From: JBBSAT01 sp044223665
GTDB taxonomy: Bacteria; Myxococcota_A; Polyangia; Polyangiales; Sandaracinaceae
DNA length: 64,000 nt
Assembly: GCA_044223665.1 (NCBI GenBank)
Contig: JBGALT010000022.1
Span: 1-64,000, forward strand
Direction: 5' to 3'
Positions within the stretch are counted from its first letter, which is position 1. Each line of letters opens with the position of its first letter. Below, piece after piece: positions 1 through 8,692 of the stretch. The position numbers were made by a program, and so were the translations under genes. The notes beneath the pieces were generated by a model. That model did not search any database. It worked only from the letters and a program-made list of their open reading frames with translations, and was not told the DNA's origin.

Positions 1-1
1 C

Positions 2-694
2 GCCGCGACGCCCGCCCCGACGGCCGCGCCGGAGGCGGAGACGCCCGCGGCCGACACCGCCAGCAGCGCGAGCGCCGACGGCGAGCCGCGCACCGCGGCC
101 GAGGCCCTCGCGGCCGGCGCCGACGCCGCGCCCACGCCCGAGAGCGCCTCGCCCGCGACGCTCGGCCTTCCGACGCCGGAAGGCCCCTCGACCCTCGCCA
201 CGCTGCTCGGGATCACCACGATGCTCGCGGCGGCGCTCGGCATCGTGCAGTGGATGCGGGCCCGCAACGCCCACGCCGCGCAGGGGCCGTCGATCCGCGT
301 CGTCGCCTCGACCCGCCTCTCGCCCAAGCAGCAGCTGGTCGTCGTGCGCGCGCTCGGACAGGACCACCTCATCGCGCTCGAGCCGGGTCGCACCGAGCGC
401 CTGCTCTCGATCCCCGCGACCGAGATCCCCCGCCCCGAGGAAGAGCTCGTTCCGGAGCTGCGGCTCTCGCGCCCGAGCGTGCTCGGCGCGGCAGGCCTCG
501 GCGCGCCGGCAGCCGCCGCGTCGTTCGGCGCCGAGCTGATGCGCCTGGTCGACAAGGGCAGCTCGCGCGGGCATGCGCCGACGGCGCTCGCGCTCGGCGC
601 GGTGCCGCCGCCGAGCCCGCTCGCCTCGGTCGCGCCCGCGAACAGCGACGCCGTCGCCGGCCTCGTGCGCCTGCGCGCCGTCGCGAATCGCTGA
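2..694 (+). CDS. fliO: FliO, flagellar export gate assembly protein (5' partial)
   Basis: The frame is open from the left edge of the window, so the N-terminus lies outside. The visible part begins with an Ala/Pro/Thr/Asp-rich periplasmic-type stretch. One membrane segment follows (about bases 188-260), then the cytoplasmic FliO core with the IRVVASTRLSPKQQLVVVRA pattern, in which the conserved positions resemble other FliO proteins. FliO helps assemble the FliP-FliQ-FliR export gate in the inner membrane. The stop lies 13 bp before fliP, and fliP-fliQ-fliR follow in the usual order, which supports the call for this otherwise poorly conserved protein. The C-terminal 60 residues are Ala/Pro-rich and look like a flexible tail. 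Confidence 0.8.
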   Translation, partial: AATPAPTAAPEAETPAADTASSASADGEPRTAAEALAAGADAAPTPESASPATLGLPTPEGPSTLATLLGITTMLAAALGIVQWMRARNAHAAQGPSIRVVASTRLSPKQQLVVVRALGQDHLIALEPGRTERLLSIPATEIPRPEEELVPELRLSRPSVLGAAGLGAPAAAASFGAELMRLVDKGSSRGHAPTALALGAVPPPSPLASVAPANSDAVAGLVRLRAVANR

Positions 695-707
695 CCGGGA
701 GCACGTC

Positions 708-1511
708 ATGCGCGCGCTCCACGCCATCGCTCTCTCGCTCGCGCTCGCGATGGGCACGCTCGCGGCGCCGCTCTCGGTCGCACGCGCGCAGGAGAGCTCC
801 GAGCCCGGAGCGCTCGCGCTGACGCCCGCGTCCGATGGCCCCTCGATCACGATCTCGGTGCCGGGCGAAGGGGATCACGCGGGCCGCTCCTCGGCGGTCC
901 GCATCCTGGTCCTGCTCACGGTGCTCGCGGTCGCGCCCGGGCTGCTCATCTCGGTGACCTCGTTCACGCGCATCGTCGTGGTGCTCTCGTTCGTTCGCCA
1001 GGCGATGGGCTCGCAGGGTGCGCCGCCGACGCAGGTGCTGCTCGCGCTCTCGCTCCTGCTCACGGGCGTGGTGATGGCGCCCGTCCTCTCGCGCGTGAAC
1101 GAGCACGCGCTCGAGCCCTACATGGAGGGCACGATCGACGGCGAGCAGGCCTACGAGCTCGCCTCGGCGGACGTGCGCACGTTCCTGCTCCGGCAGACCC
1201 GCGAGGACGATCTGCTCCTCTTCTACGACGTGAGCCACACCGCGCGTCCGACCACCATCGACGAGGTCTCGCTCCACCTGCTCGTGCCCGCCTTCATGAT
1301 CTCGGAGCTGCGCACGGCCTTCGAGATGGGCTTTCTGGTGTTCCTCCCCTTCGTGCTCGTCGATCTGCTGGCGGGCTCGATCCTCAGCGCGATGGGCATG
1401 GTGATGATGCCGCCCACCGTGATCTCGACGCCGCTGAAGCTCTTGCTCTTCGTGGCCGTCGACGGCTGGGCGCTGCTGGTGCGCTCGCTCGTCGCGAGCT
1501 TCGGCTCCTGA
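708..1511 (+). CDS. fliP: FliP, flagellar type III export gate protein
   Basis: The product has 267 residues. The start ATG at 708 gives a cleavable signal peptide (hydrophobic run ending near ARAQ), as is normal for FliP. The core shows the family landmarks SFTRIVVVLSFVRQAMG, PTQVLLALSLLLT, LVPAFMISELRTAFEMGF and GMVMMPPTVISTPLKLLLF. FliP forms the pentameric centre of the export gate with FliQ and FliR and conducts unfolded flagellar subunits across the inner membrane. The length is close to the family norm. It lies between fliO and fliQ with short spacers, so it is almost certainly co-transcribed with them. Confidence 0.97.
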   Translation: MRALHAIALSLALAMGTLAAPLSVARAQESSEPGALALTPASDGPSITISVPGEGDHAGRSSAVRILVLLTVLAVAPGLLISVTSFTRIVVVLSFVRQAMGSQGAPPTQVLLALSLLLTGVVMAPVLSRVNEHALEPYMEGTIDGEQAYELASADVRTFLLRQTREDDLLLFYDVSHTARPTTIDEVSLHLLVPAFMISELRTAFEMGFLVFLPFVLVDLLAGSILSAMGMVMMPPTVISTPLKLLLFVAVDGWALLVRSLVASFGS

Positions 1512-1529
1512 TCCGACGGAGGTCCTCCC

Positions 1530-1805
1530 ATGACCGTGGCCCACGCCCTCGACTGGATGCAGCGCCTGCTCTGGACCGCCACGCTCGTCGGCTCGCCGAC
1601 CGTCGCGCTCCTGGTGATCGTGGGGATCGTCGTCTCGATCCTGCAGGCCGCGACGCAGGTGAACGACTCGGCCGTCGGCTTCGCGCCCAAGGTGATCGCG
1701 GTGCTGCTCGCGCTCACCGTGGGCGGCGAGTGGATGCTCCTCCGGATCCGCGACTTCGCCATGCTCACCCTCGAGGCGATCGCGACGATGGGGCCCGGCG
1801 CGTAG
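1530..1805 (+). CDS. fliQ: FliQ, flagellar type III export gate protein
   Basis: This is a 91-residue, two-helix membrane protein, the normal size for FliQ. The motifs LVGSPTVALLVIVGIVVSIL and QAATQVNDSAVGFAPKV match the FliQ family (PF01313), including the conserved QAxTQ turn. FliQ surrounds the FliP-FliR core of the export gate. A Shine-Dalgarno sequence GGAGGT (1517-1522) precedes the ATG. The stop is only 7 bp before fliR, so translation of the two is likely coupled. Confidence 0.97.
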   Translation: MTVAHALDWMQRLLWTATLVGSPTVALLVIVGIVVSILQAATQVNDSAVGFAPKVIAVLLALTVGGEWMLLRIRDFAMLTLEAIATMGPGA

Positions 1806-1812
1806 GCCGACG

Positions 1813-2580
1813 ATGACGCACCTGAGCGACCTCGTGCACCTCGTGCCCTACGTGGTGCTCGTGTCGATCCGCGTCGGGATCGCGTTCGCGTCGCTGCCCG
1901 CGCCGCTCGGCAGCGGCTCGCCGGCGCAGGTCCGCGCGGTGCTCAGCGTGCTGGTGGCGGCCGCCATCGCGATCCCCCACGTCGAGGACGCGCGCGCGCT
2001 CCCGCTCGACGCGATCTGGCTGGGCGCGGCCGGCTTCGGCGAGGCGCTCGTCGGCGCGGCGATCGGTCTGACGGCGCGCCTCGCGATCGGCGCCGCCGAG
2101 GCGGCGGGCGAGAGCGTCGCGAGCTCGATGGGCCTCGGCTTCGCGCAGACGATCGATCCAGGGTCCGGCACCGAGAGCCCCGTGGTCGCGCAGGCGCTTC
2201 GCCTCCTGGCGACCGTGGCCTTCTTCGCGCTCTCGGGGCACCACGCGATCATCGCGGGGCTCGCTCGATCGATCGAGGTCGCGCCCCCCGGCGCCGCGCT
2301 CGATCCGCATCTCGCGCTCTCGGCGCTCGAGCTGGCGCGAGGCCTCGTCGCGGCGGGACTGCGCATCGCGAGCCCGGTCGTGGGTACGATGCTCGTCGTG
2401 CAGCTCGGGGTCGCCCTCGCGGCCCGTGCCGCCCCGCGCCTGCAGGTCTTCACGATCTCCTTCGCGGTGGCGGCGTCCGTGGGCCTGCTCACGCTCTTCG
2501 TGGCCATCCCCGCGATGGCGGAGGCCATCCAGGCGCTCGTGCGCGACATCCCCGAGCGCATCGCCTGGATCCTGCGTTGA
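1813..2580 (+). CDS. fliR: FliR, flagellar type III export gate protein
   Basis: The product has 255 residues and several membrane helices, close to the usual FliR length. Recognisable blocks are VRVGIAFASLPAPLGSGS-like near the N-terminus, then GLTARLAIGAAEAAGESVASSMGLGFAQTIDPGSG, which carries the family's G-x-A-M-G-FA pattern. The C-terminal half is a hydrophobic repeat. FliR inserts into the FliP ring and completes the gate. flhB often follows directly in other genomes, sometimes fused. Here two degraded fragments and an opposing regulator gene (2690-4393) separate them, so this end of the operon looks disrupted. Confidence 0.95.
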   Translation: MTHLSDLVHLVPYVVLVSIRVGIAFASLPAPLGSGSPAQVRAVLSVLVAAAIAIPHVEDARALPLDAIWLGAAGFGEALVGAAIGLTARLAIGAAEAAGESVASSMGLGFAQTIDPGSGTESPVVAQALRLLATVAFFALSGHHAIIAGLARSIEVAPPGAALDPHLALSALELARGLVAAGLRIASPVVGTMLVVQLGVALAARAAPRLQVFTISFAVAASVGLLTLFVAIPAMAEAIQALVRDIPERIAWILR

Positions 2581-2689
2581 TCGCGCGCAACCAGAATCGC
2601 GAGCGCGGTGGTGAGGACTGACAACCGCGCTCGACACTCGCCTGTGGCCGGCAGTACGCTGATCGTGCCCATCTCGATGCGGGGGAGCC

Positions 2690-3097
2690 ATGGATCGTCG
2701 TCGACGGTTCTGGAGCGCAAGCGTCGCCGGCAACAGCGACGCGGGTGACTACTTCGGCTATGCGGTCGCGCTCGATCGGGTCGGAGCGCGGCTGCTGGTC
2801 GGGGCGCCCTACGAGGCCTCGCGCAGCGCGCTCGATCCCGCCGACGACACGGCGCCGCATGCCGGCGCCGTCTACGAGCTCGTGCGCACGGATACGGAGT
2901 GGGCGTCGCGGACCCTCTACAAGGCCCCGAACGCGGAGATGGGCGACGAGCTCGGCTGCGCCGTCGCAGTGGCCGAGCCCGGGCACGCGGTCCTGATCGG
3001 TGCAAATCTCGAGTCGTCGGGCGCCACCGGTGTCGGCGGCGATCTCTTCGACGAGAGCTCGCCATCCGCGGGGGCCGGCTACTTGTGGTCGGAATAG
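2690..3097 (+). CDS. FG-GAP repeat protein fragment
   Basis: A 135-residue product with two FG-GAP/integrin-alpha-like repeats. The pattern SDAGDYFGYAVALD...LLVGAPYE followed by GAVYEL and a second MGDELGCAVAV...VLIGA is the usual repeat of long secreted myxobacterial proteins. There is no signal peptide, no lipobox and no C-terminal anchor, and family members normally carry many repeats. I read it as a surviving piece of a larger surface protein rather than a working gene. It sits in the gap between fliR and the response regulator, beside a second broken surface-protein gene. An intact small protein cannot be ruled out. Confidence 0.5.
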   Translation: MDRRRRFWSASVAGNSDAGDYFGYAVALDRVGARLLVGAPYEASRSALDPADDTAPHAGAVYELVRTDTEWASRTLYKAPNAEMGDELGCAVAVAEPGHAVLIGANLESSGATGVGGDLFDESSPSAGAGYLWSE

Positions 3098-3114
3098 CAA
3101 CTCCGCGAGTAGCG

Positions 3115-3686
3115 ATGCCGCACGCGAACCTCGGCAGGCGATTCGCGAGCCTCCTCGCCGCGGCGGGAGCGGCCGGGTGCCACATTTCACACACCCCGGC
3201 CACTGACGGCGCATCCGAAGCTGGCGCTCCGACGCCGCGGTTCGCCGTCGCGATCACCGCTGGCTTCCTCCACACTTGCGCGATCGCGAGCGATGGCGCC
3301 GCGTGGTGTTGGGGAGACAACTACGCGCTCGCTGTCGGGCGAGGCACTCCGCTCGGCTTCGTCACCGAGCCCGTCATCGTGCCCGACTTGCGCGCGGTGA
3401 CGTCCATCAGCACAGGCAACTCGTATACGTGCGCGTTGTCTGCGAGCGCGGGGGCAGAATGCTGGGGCCTGCTCGGCCTCAGCGGCTTTCTGGGCGACGG
3501 GTCGACGACGGGGAGCGGGGCGCCCGTCCGCGTCGTCGACGTCGACGATGCCATGCAGATCGCGGTTGGGACGAACCACGGCTGTGCGACGGCTCGATCT
3601 GGTGCTGGGGCCGAAACCAAGAGGGGCAGCTCGGCGACGGGACCACCGTCGGCCGGCGGAGCCCCGTTCGGGTGCGGGGCTTCTGA
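3115..3686 (+). pseudogene. RCC1-repeat lipoprotein, truncated and frameshifted
   Basis: From the ATG at 3115 there is a lipoprotein signal with lipobox AAGC. RCC1-type repeats follow, with GFLHTCAIASDGAAWCWGDN and then GNSYTCALSASAGAECWG. The third repeat starts as VGTNHGCA and is then lost in this frame. In the +2 frame the expected continuation CDGSIWCWGRNQEGQLGDGT appears at once and ends at 3686. The break lies near 3583-3595 and looks like a small deletion. Intact RCC1 propellers have about seven blades and only about three are left here. The gene therefore looks decayed, unless the break is a sequencing error. Confidence 0.65.
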
Positions 3687-3706
3687 TCGCGATCGCGGCT
3701 CGCGGC

Positions 3707-4393
3707 TCAGATCCCGAAGCGCCCGCGGCCGATGATCTTCTGCAGGTTCTGGCGGCTGATGCCGAGCAGCGTCGCGGCGCGCGCGCGGTTGCCGCCGGTG
3801 CGCCGGAGGGCCTCGAGCACCATCGTGCGGCGGGCGATGTCCACCATGTCCGGCATCGGGCGGCGTCCCACCGCGCGCGTCAGGACGTCCTCGAAGGGGG
3901 ATGCCGTCCGCACGAGGCCGTCGATCGCACGCAGCAGCTCCTCGCGGCCGAACGGCTTGTGCAGCAGCGCCGCGACCCCGGCGCGCCCGAGGGCGAGCCC
4001 GTCGTGCACGTCGCCGATGCCGGTCATCGCGAGGATCAGCGGCCGGGGCGTCTGGGTGTTCGCGAACTCGGCCAGCTCCACCCCGCTCGGGCCAGGCCCG
4101 AGCCGGATGTCGGTGATCAGCAGGTCCACGCCGGCCTCGAGCACCGCCTCGGCGGTGGCGCCGTCGCTGGCCAGGCAGACCTCGCGCGTCAGGTGGCTGA
4201 CGGCGCGGGCCACCATGCGTAGCACGATGCGATCGTCGTCGACGATGAGAATGTTGGCGAAACGGGTCGACGGCCCGTCCTCGTACGCCTCGTGCTGGTC
4301 CGACCGCTCCACCGCCGAGCCCGAGGCTCCCAAGCCCGGCGTCGTGTGTCGACGCAACATTTGTTGCACCGGGGCGTCAGAATTCCGTCGCAT
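3707..4393 (-). CDS. RegA/PrrA/ActR-like response regulator (receiver plus Fis-type HTH)
   Basis: A receiver domain opens with ANILIVDDD. The phosphoacceptor Asp is in LLITDIRL, with the conserved Thr in AMTG and the Lys in LHKPF. A linker leads to a C-terminal Fis-type helix-turn-helix, GGNRARAATLLGISRQNLQK. This short architecture is that of RegA/PrrA/ActR regulators, which lack an AAA+ domain. The start is uncertain: ATG at 4393 is used here, ATG at 4360 is an alternative, and neither has a good ribosome site. It is transcribed away from flhB inside the flagellar block, so a role in flagellar control is plausible but only inferred. No partner kinase is adjacent. Confidence 0.85.
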   Translation of the reverse strand: MRRNSDAPVQQMLRRHTTPGLGASGSAVERSDQHEAYEDGPSTRFANILIVDDDRIVLRMVARAVSHLTREVCLASDGATAEAVLEAGVDLLITDIRLGPGPSGVELAEFANTQTPRPLILAMTGIGDVHDGLALGRAGVAALLHKPFGREELLRAIDGLVRTASPFEDVLTRAVGRRPMPDMVDIARRTMVLEALRRTGGNRARAATLLGISRQNLQKIIGRGRFGI

Positions 4394-4595
4394 GTCCGGA
4401 TGTCGGACGTCCGGGCCAAAAGTTGAGCCAGACTGCTCGAATTCTCGCGGTCCCTCCGCGTCGGGAAGCCGGCGCGATCGGCGGGGCGCTGGCGCTGGAG
4501 ACGGCCGTCTGACGGCGCGAATGACACAATAACCTAATAGTTTCGAGCTTTTATTATCCGATCGCGGTGGCCCGACCCGTGCACCGGGGGCCGGC
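4394..4595. promoter_or_regulatory. Divergent intergenic region with inverted repeats and an AT-rich island
   Basis: This 202-bp spacer lies between the response regulator and flhB. An inverted repeat, CCGGATGT-CGG-ACGTCCGG at 4396-4414 (7 of 8 arm bases pair), sits at the regulator's start. A second one, GCAACA-TT-TGTTGC at 4354-4367, overlaps the regulator's alternative ATG. At 4521-4558 there is a marked AT-rich island containing TATTAT at 4552-4557, which could be a -10 for flhB, though no good -35 is visible at 17 bp. The layout suits a shared, possibly autoregulated promoter. This is inference from sequence alone. Confidence 0.4.
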
Positions 4596-5681
4596 GTGGC
4601 CCAGTCCGAGGACAAAGACCGCGAAGCGCAGACCGAAGAAGCGACCCCCCATCGCCTCGACGAGCTGCGCAAGAAGGGAGTCCTGTCCAAGAGCGCCGAG
4701 CTCACTGGGGCGCTCTCGCTCACCGTCGGCGCCTGGGTGCTGGTCCAGCGCCTCGGCGCGGCCAGCGGGTCGCTGCGCGCGATGACCACCGCTTGTTTCA
4801 GCCTCTCGGAGCACGGGCGACCGCTCGGGGCGGTGGCCACGACCGGGAACTTGTTCGCGTCCATCGTGGTCCCCGTGGCGGGCGCGGCCCTGAGCGCCGC
4901 CGTCGTCGCAGGGCTGGCCCAGACGCGGGGCTACTTCTCGATGGGGCAGCTCGGCCGCAACTTCGAGCAGCTCTCGCCCGAGCAGGGCCTCTCGCGCATC
5001 ATCCCGGGCAAGGACACCGCCCTCGAGATCCTGAAGATGATCGCGAAGGTGCTCGTCCTCGGCGCCGTCGTGGGCACGGTGATCCGGGGCGCCTTGCCTC
5101 GCCTCGGCCTGCTGGCTCGACTGCCGGTGCTGGCGGCCGTCGACGAGGTGCAGGGCGTGGCATCCAGCCTCGTGGTACGCGCGCTGGGCGCGCTGCTCCT
5201 TCTCGCCGCCATCGACTACGGGCTCGCCTGGCGCCGCTTCCAGTCCGAAGCGCGCATGACCAAGCAAGAGCTCAAGGACGAGCACAAGGAGCAGGAGGGC
5301 GATCCGAAGGTGAAGGCCAAGCGCAAGGCGCGCGCGGCCAAGATCGCCAAGCAGCGCGCGATCACCGAGGTGAAGAACGCGACCGTGCTCGTGGTGAACC
5401 CGACGCACATCGCGATCGCGCTGCGCTACGACCGCCTCAAGGACGCCGCGCCCATCGTGCTCGCCAAGGGCCAGGACGAGCTCGCGCTGAAGATGCGCGA
5501 AGAGGCGCGCCTGCGCCGCGTGCCGATCGTGGAGAACCGCCCGCTCGCGCGCGCGATGCACGCCACGGCGAAGGTCGGTCGCACGATCCCGGTCGAGCTC
5601 TACGAGGCCGTCGCGCGGATCATCGCGCACGTCATGAAGATCCAGGGCGCCTTGCCCCGAGAGAGCGGAGGGAACGCGTGA
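4596..5681 (+). CDS. flhB: FlhB, flagellar export switch protein
   Basis: The product is 361 residues from a GTG start (MAQSEDKDREAQTEEATPHR), the typical FlhB N-terminus. Four membrane helices are followed by a Lys/Glu-rich linker and the cytoplasmic autocleavage site N268-P269-T270-H271 (VVNPTHIAIAL). FlhB cleaves itself at this site and switches export from hook to filament substrates. The catalytic Asn and the downstream fold are intact. The stop overlaps the flhA GTG by 4 bp (GTGA), indicating translational coupling. It heads a second flagellar transcription unit, downstream of an AT-rich putative promoter. Confidence 0.97.
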   Translation: MAQSEDKDREAQTEEATPHRLDELRKKGVLSKSAELTGALSLTVGAWVLVQRLGAASGSLRAMTTACFSLSEHGRPLGAVATTGNLFASIVVPVAGAALSAAVVAGLAQTRGYFSMGQLGRNFEQLSPEQGLSRIIPGKDTALEILKMIAKVLVLGAVVGTVIRGALPRLGLLARLPVLAAVDEVQGVASSLVVRALGALLLLAAIDYGLAWRRFQSEARMTKQELKDEHKEQEGDPKVKAKRKARAAKIAKQRAITEVKNATVLVVNPTHIAIALRYDRLKDAAPIVLAKGQDELALKMREEARLRRVPIVENRPLARAMHATAKVGRTIPVELYEAVARIIAHVMKIQGALPRESGGNA

Positions 5682-7702
5682 CCGCGTGGGAGACCTTGAA
5701 GTCGCGGGTCGGCGGGAGCGCGCTCGTCCCGCTCGTGCTCGTCGGGATCGTGCTCCTGATGCTCGTCCCGCTGCCGCCCTTCTTCAACGACCTCTTGCTC
5801 GCGGGCTCGATCGCGCTCTCGCTCTCGCTGCTGCTCGTCGCGCTCTATCTCGAGAGGCCGCTCGATCTGTCGGTGTTCCCGACGCTCGTGCTCTTCGGGA
5901 CGCTGCTCCGGCTCTCGCTGAACGTCGCCTCCACGCGCCTCATTCTCTTGCACGGCAGCGAGGGCGCGAGCGCGGCCGGCGAGATCATCCGCTCGTTCGG
6001 CGAGTTCGTGGTCGGCGGCAACTACCTCGTCGGCGCGACGGTGTTCGTCTTGCTCATCGTGATCAACTTCGTCGTGATCACGAAGGGCGCCGGCCGCGTC
6101 GCCGAGGTGTCGGCGCGCTTCACCCTCGACGCGATGCCCGGCAAGCAGATGTCGATCGACGCCGATCTCGCGGCGGGCGCCATCACGCAGGACCAGGCGC
6201 GCCAGCGGCGCAAGGACGTCGAGCACGAGGCCGACTTCTTCGGCGCGATGGACGGCGCGAGCAAGTTCGTGCGCGGCGACGCGATCGCGGGCCTGCTCAT
6301 GACGGGCATCAACATCGTCGTCGGCTTCCTCGTGGGCGTCCTGCAGAACGGCATGGAGCCGGCGCGCGCGGCCTCGACGTACACGATCCTCACGGTCGGC
6401 GACGGCCTCGCCTCGCAGATCCCGGCGCTCCTGATGTCGACCGCGGCCGGCGTGGTCGTGACGCGTGCGTCCGCGGGCGGCTCGATCTCGTCGACGTTGC
6501 TCTCGCAGCTCGGCCGCTCGAGCACGCCGCTCTACACGACGGCGGCGCTCGTGGGGATGGTCGGCCTCGTGCCGGGGATGCCGCTGATCCCGTTCGCCGC
6601 GCTGGGCGCGCTGCTCGTGTTCGCGGCGCGTGCGGCCGATGGCGCCGCCGCGAAGGCGGCCGAGCCCGAGGCCGACGTGCCGAGCAAGCCGAGCGAGCGC
6701 GAGCAGCTCGAGGGTGCGCTGCACGTGGATCTGCTCGCGCTCGAGGTCGGCTTCGATCTCGTCTCGCTCGTGGAGGGCGGCGGCGCGCTGCTCGAGCGCA
6801 TCGGCGCGATCCGGAAGAACCTCGCGGCCGAGCTCGGGATCATCATCCCGCCCGTCCAGATCCGGGACAACCTGCGCCTGAGGCCCGGGCAGTATCGGCT
6901 GCTCCTCGCCGACGATTCGATCGCGAAGGGCGAGCTCCGCGTGACGCGCCTACTGGCGATGGATCCGACCGGGACCTTGCCCGACGTGGGTGGTGAGAAG
7001 GTGAAGGAGCCCGCGTTCGGCCTGCCCGCGCGCTGGATCCCGCAGAGCGAGCGCGACCGCGCGGAGGCGTTCGGCTACACGGTGGTCGATCCGGCGACGG
7101 TGGCCGCGACGCATCTCACGGAGGCGCTGCGACAGCACGCGCACGAGATGCTGGGGCGCAGCGAGGCGCAGCAGCTGCTCGATCTGTTCGCCAAGCGCGA
7201 GCCGCGCCTCGTCGACGAGCTGATCCCGAACGTGCTCTCGCTCGGCGAGGTGATCCAGGTGCTGCGCTCGCTCCTCGCGGAGGGCGTGTCGGTGCGCGAT
7301 CTGCGCGGCGTGCTCGAGGCGCTCGCCGATCACGGCAAGACGGTGAAGGACCCGGCGCAGCTCGCGGATCTGGTGCGCGAGCGCCTGGCGCGACACGTGA
7401 CCTCGCGCTTCCGCGACGACGATGGCCGCGTGGCCGCGCTGGTGCTCGATCCGCGCGTGGAAGAGTCCTTCCGCAAGGGCCTCGATGCGGGCGCGGCCCA
7501 GCGCCTGTTGAGCAGCCTCGACGAGAACGCGCGCAGCTTCGCGCAGGTCACGACGCCGCCGGCGATCGTGTGCGCGCCCGACGTGCGTCGCTCGGTCGCC
7601 ACGTTCCTGGCGCGCCGGGTTCCGGGCTTGTCCGTGCTCTCGTACCGAGAGATCGACCCCAAGACGAGCGTGCGCTCGCTCGGCATCGTGACCGCGACCT
7701 GA
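5678..7702 (+). CDS. flhA: FlhA, flagellar export apparatus protein
   Basis: The product is 674 residues from the GTG at 5678, which overlaps the flhB stop. The N-terminal half is a multi-helix membrane domain with the family blocks RPLDLSVFPTLVLFGTLLRL, SLNVASTRLIL, FVVITKGAGRVAEVSARFTL and DAMPGKQMSIDADL. The C-terminal half is the cytoplasmic domain that docks export chaperones and forms the nonameric ring. The length is within the normal FlhA range. FlhA uses the proton motive force to energise export. It closes the short flhB-flhA unit; a 415-bp gap without a convincing gene follows. Confidence 0.97.
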   Translation: MTAWETLKSRVGGSALVPLVLVGIVLLMLVPLPPFFNDLLLAGSIALSLSLLLVALYLERPLDLSVFPTLVLFGTLLRLSLNVASTRLILLHGSEGASAAGEIIRSFGEFVVGGNYLVGATVFVLLIVINFVVITKGAGRVAEVSARFTLDAMPGKQMSIDADLAAGAITQDQARQRRKDVEHEADFFGAMDGASKFVRGDAIAGLLMTGINIVVGFLVGVLQNGMEPARAASTYTILTVGDGLASQIPALLMSTAAGVVVTRASAGGSISSTLLSQLGRSSTPLYTTAALVGMVGLVPGMPLIPFAALGALLVFAARAADGAAAKAAEPEADVPSKPSEREQLEGALHVDLLALEVGFDLVSLVEGGGALLERIGAIRKNLAAELGIIIPPVQIRDNLRLRPGQYRLLLADDSIAKGELRVTRLLAMDPTGTLPDVGGEKVKEPAFGLPARWIPQSERDRAEAFGYTVVDPATVAATHLTEALRQHAHEMLGRSEAQQLLDLFAKREPRLVDELIPNVLSLGEVIQVLRSLLAEGVSVRDLRGVLEALADHGKTVKDPAQLADLVRERLARHVTSRFRDDDGRVAALVLDPRVEESFRKGLDAGAAQRLLSSLDENARSFAQVTTPPAIVCAPDVRRSVATFLARRVPGLSVLSYREIDPKTSVRSLGIVTAT

Positions 7703-8117
7703 GCCCTCGCCGGGCGCTACGCACCGACGCGGGGCGTCGCCCGCCGCGCCGAGGATTGGGGCACGTTGAGGGCCTGCGGGCGCCGCGGCGGGCGATGCCC
7801 GCTTCGTGACGACGCAGACCTCGACGAGACGCCACGCACCGCTGGAATCGGGCCTGGGGGCCCTCGTGCTCGTCCTCACGATGGCCGGCCGCGGGCTCGC
7901 CCACGACCCGGCCGCGGCGACGACCGACGGCGGGGCGCCGAGCGGGGGCGATGCGAGCGCTCGCTGCGCGGGAGGGATCGCCTGGCTCGATCCGGCGCCG
8001 ATCGCCCTCACGCACACCCGACGTCGTCCTCGTGAAGACGACCGCGCCTGAGGAATTCCTGCTCGCCGCGGAAGCGCGGGCGCTGACGCACCGTGGTTTC
8101 CCGGCTACGCTCTCGGG
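7703..8117 (+). other. 415-bp gap; weak short coding candidate
   Basis: No recognised gene. A GTG-started reading frame at 7806-8051 (81 codons) has strong third-position GC and one hydrophobic segment (ALVLVLTMAGRGLA), followed by an Ala/Gly/Asp stretch. It could be a small membrane or exported peptide or the remnant of a lipoprotein-like gene. It has no homology that I recognise, and its C-terminus turns Arg-rich, as non-coding frames do in this genome. I would not annotate it as a gene without expression or conservation evidence. Confidence 0.25.
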
Positions 8118-8690
8118 GTGTCCGCCACCTCCATCGACGCGCTCCGCCGCCTGACGGTCGCGCAGTACGACGCCATGGGTCGCGCCGGCATCCTCACGCC
8201 CGACGATCGCGTCGAGCTGCTCGAAGGGCTGCTGATCGACAAGATGACGAAGAACCCTCCGCACCGCATCGCGACCAAGCGCACGCGCGAAGCGCTCGAG
8301 GCCGTCCTGACGAGCGGCTGGTACGTGGACAGTCAGGAGCCGATCGTGACGAGCGATAGCGAGCCCGAGCCCGACGTGGTGATCGTGCGCGGCCGCACCG
8401 AGGACTACGCCGGCTCGAATCCGCCGGCCTCGGCGACCACCCTCGTCGTCGAGATCGCCGACACGACGCTCGCACGAGATCGCGAGACGAAGGCGCGCAT
8501 CTACGCGCGCGCCGGGATCGAGACCTACTGGATCGTGAACCTCGTCGACTTCACGGTCGAGGTCTACACGCAGCCGATCGGTACGGACGCGACCGCGCGC
8601 TACGCGCGGCGCGTCGATCACGCCCGCGGCGCGTCGATCGCGCACTCCGCGCTCACGAGTGCGGTTCGCGTGGATGACCTCCTGCCCTGA
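8118..8690 (+). CDS. Uma2-family (DUF820) putative endonuclease-like protein
   Basis: The 190-residue product has the Uma2 signature. An N-terminal TVAQYDAMGRAGILTPDDRVELLEGLLID is followed by SEPEPDVVIVRGR, LVVEIADTTLARDRETKARIYARAGI and YWIVNLVDFTVEVY. The spaced Glu, Asp and Glu-x-Ala/Ser residues resemble the PD-(D/E)xK restriction-like fold assigned to this family (PF05685). The biological role of Uma2 proteins is not settled. They are common in many copies in cyanobacteria and myxobacteria. Lying alone between flhA and flhF, it looks like an insertion into the flagellar block. A short dispersed repeat begins two bases after its stop. Confidence 0.85.
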   Translation: MSATSIDALRRLTVAQYDAMGRAGILTPDDRVELLEGLLIDKMTKNPPHRIATKRTREALEAVLTSGWYVDSQEPIVTSDSEPEPDVVIVRGRTEDYAGSNPPASATTLVVEIADTTLARDRETKARIYARAGIETYWIVNLVDFTVEVYTQPIGTDATARYARRVDHARGASIAHSALTSAVRVDDLLP

Positions 8691-8692
8691 CA

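Noticed and set aside
7806..8051. Short GTG-started gene between flhA and the Uma2-type gene
   Set aside because: Coding-like composition but no homology, Arg-rich end and no clear ribosome site; kept only as a weak candidate in the gap entry.
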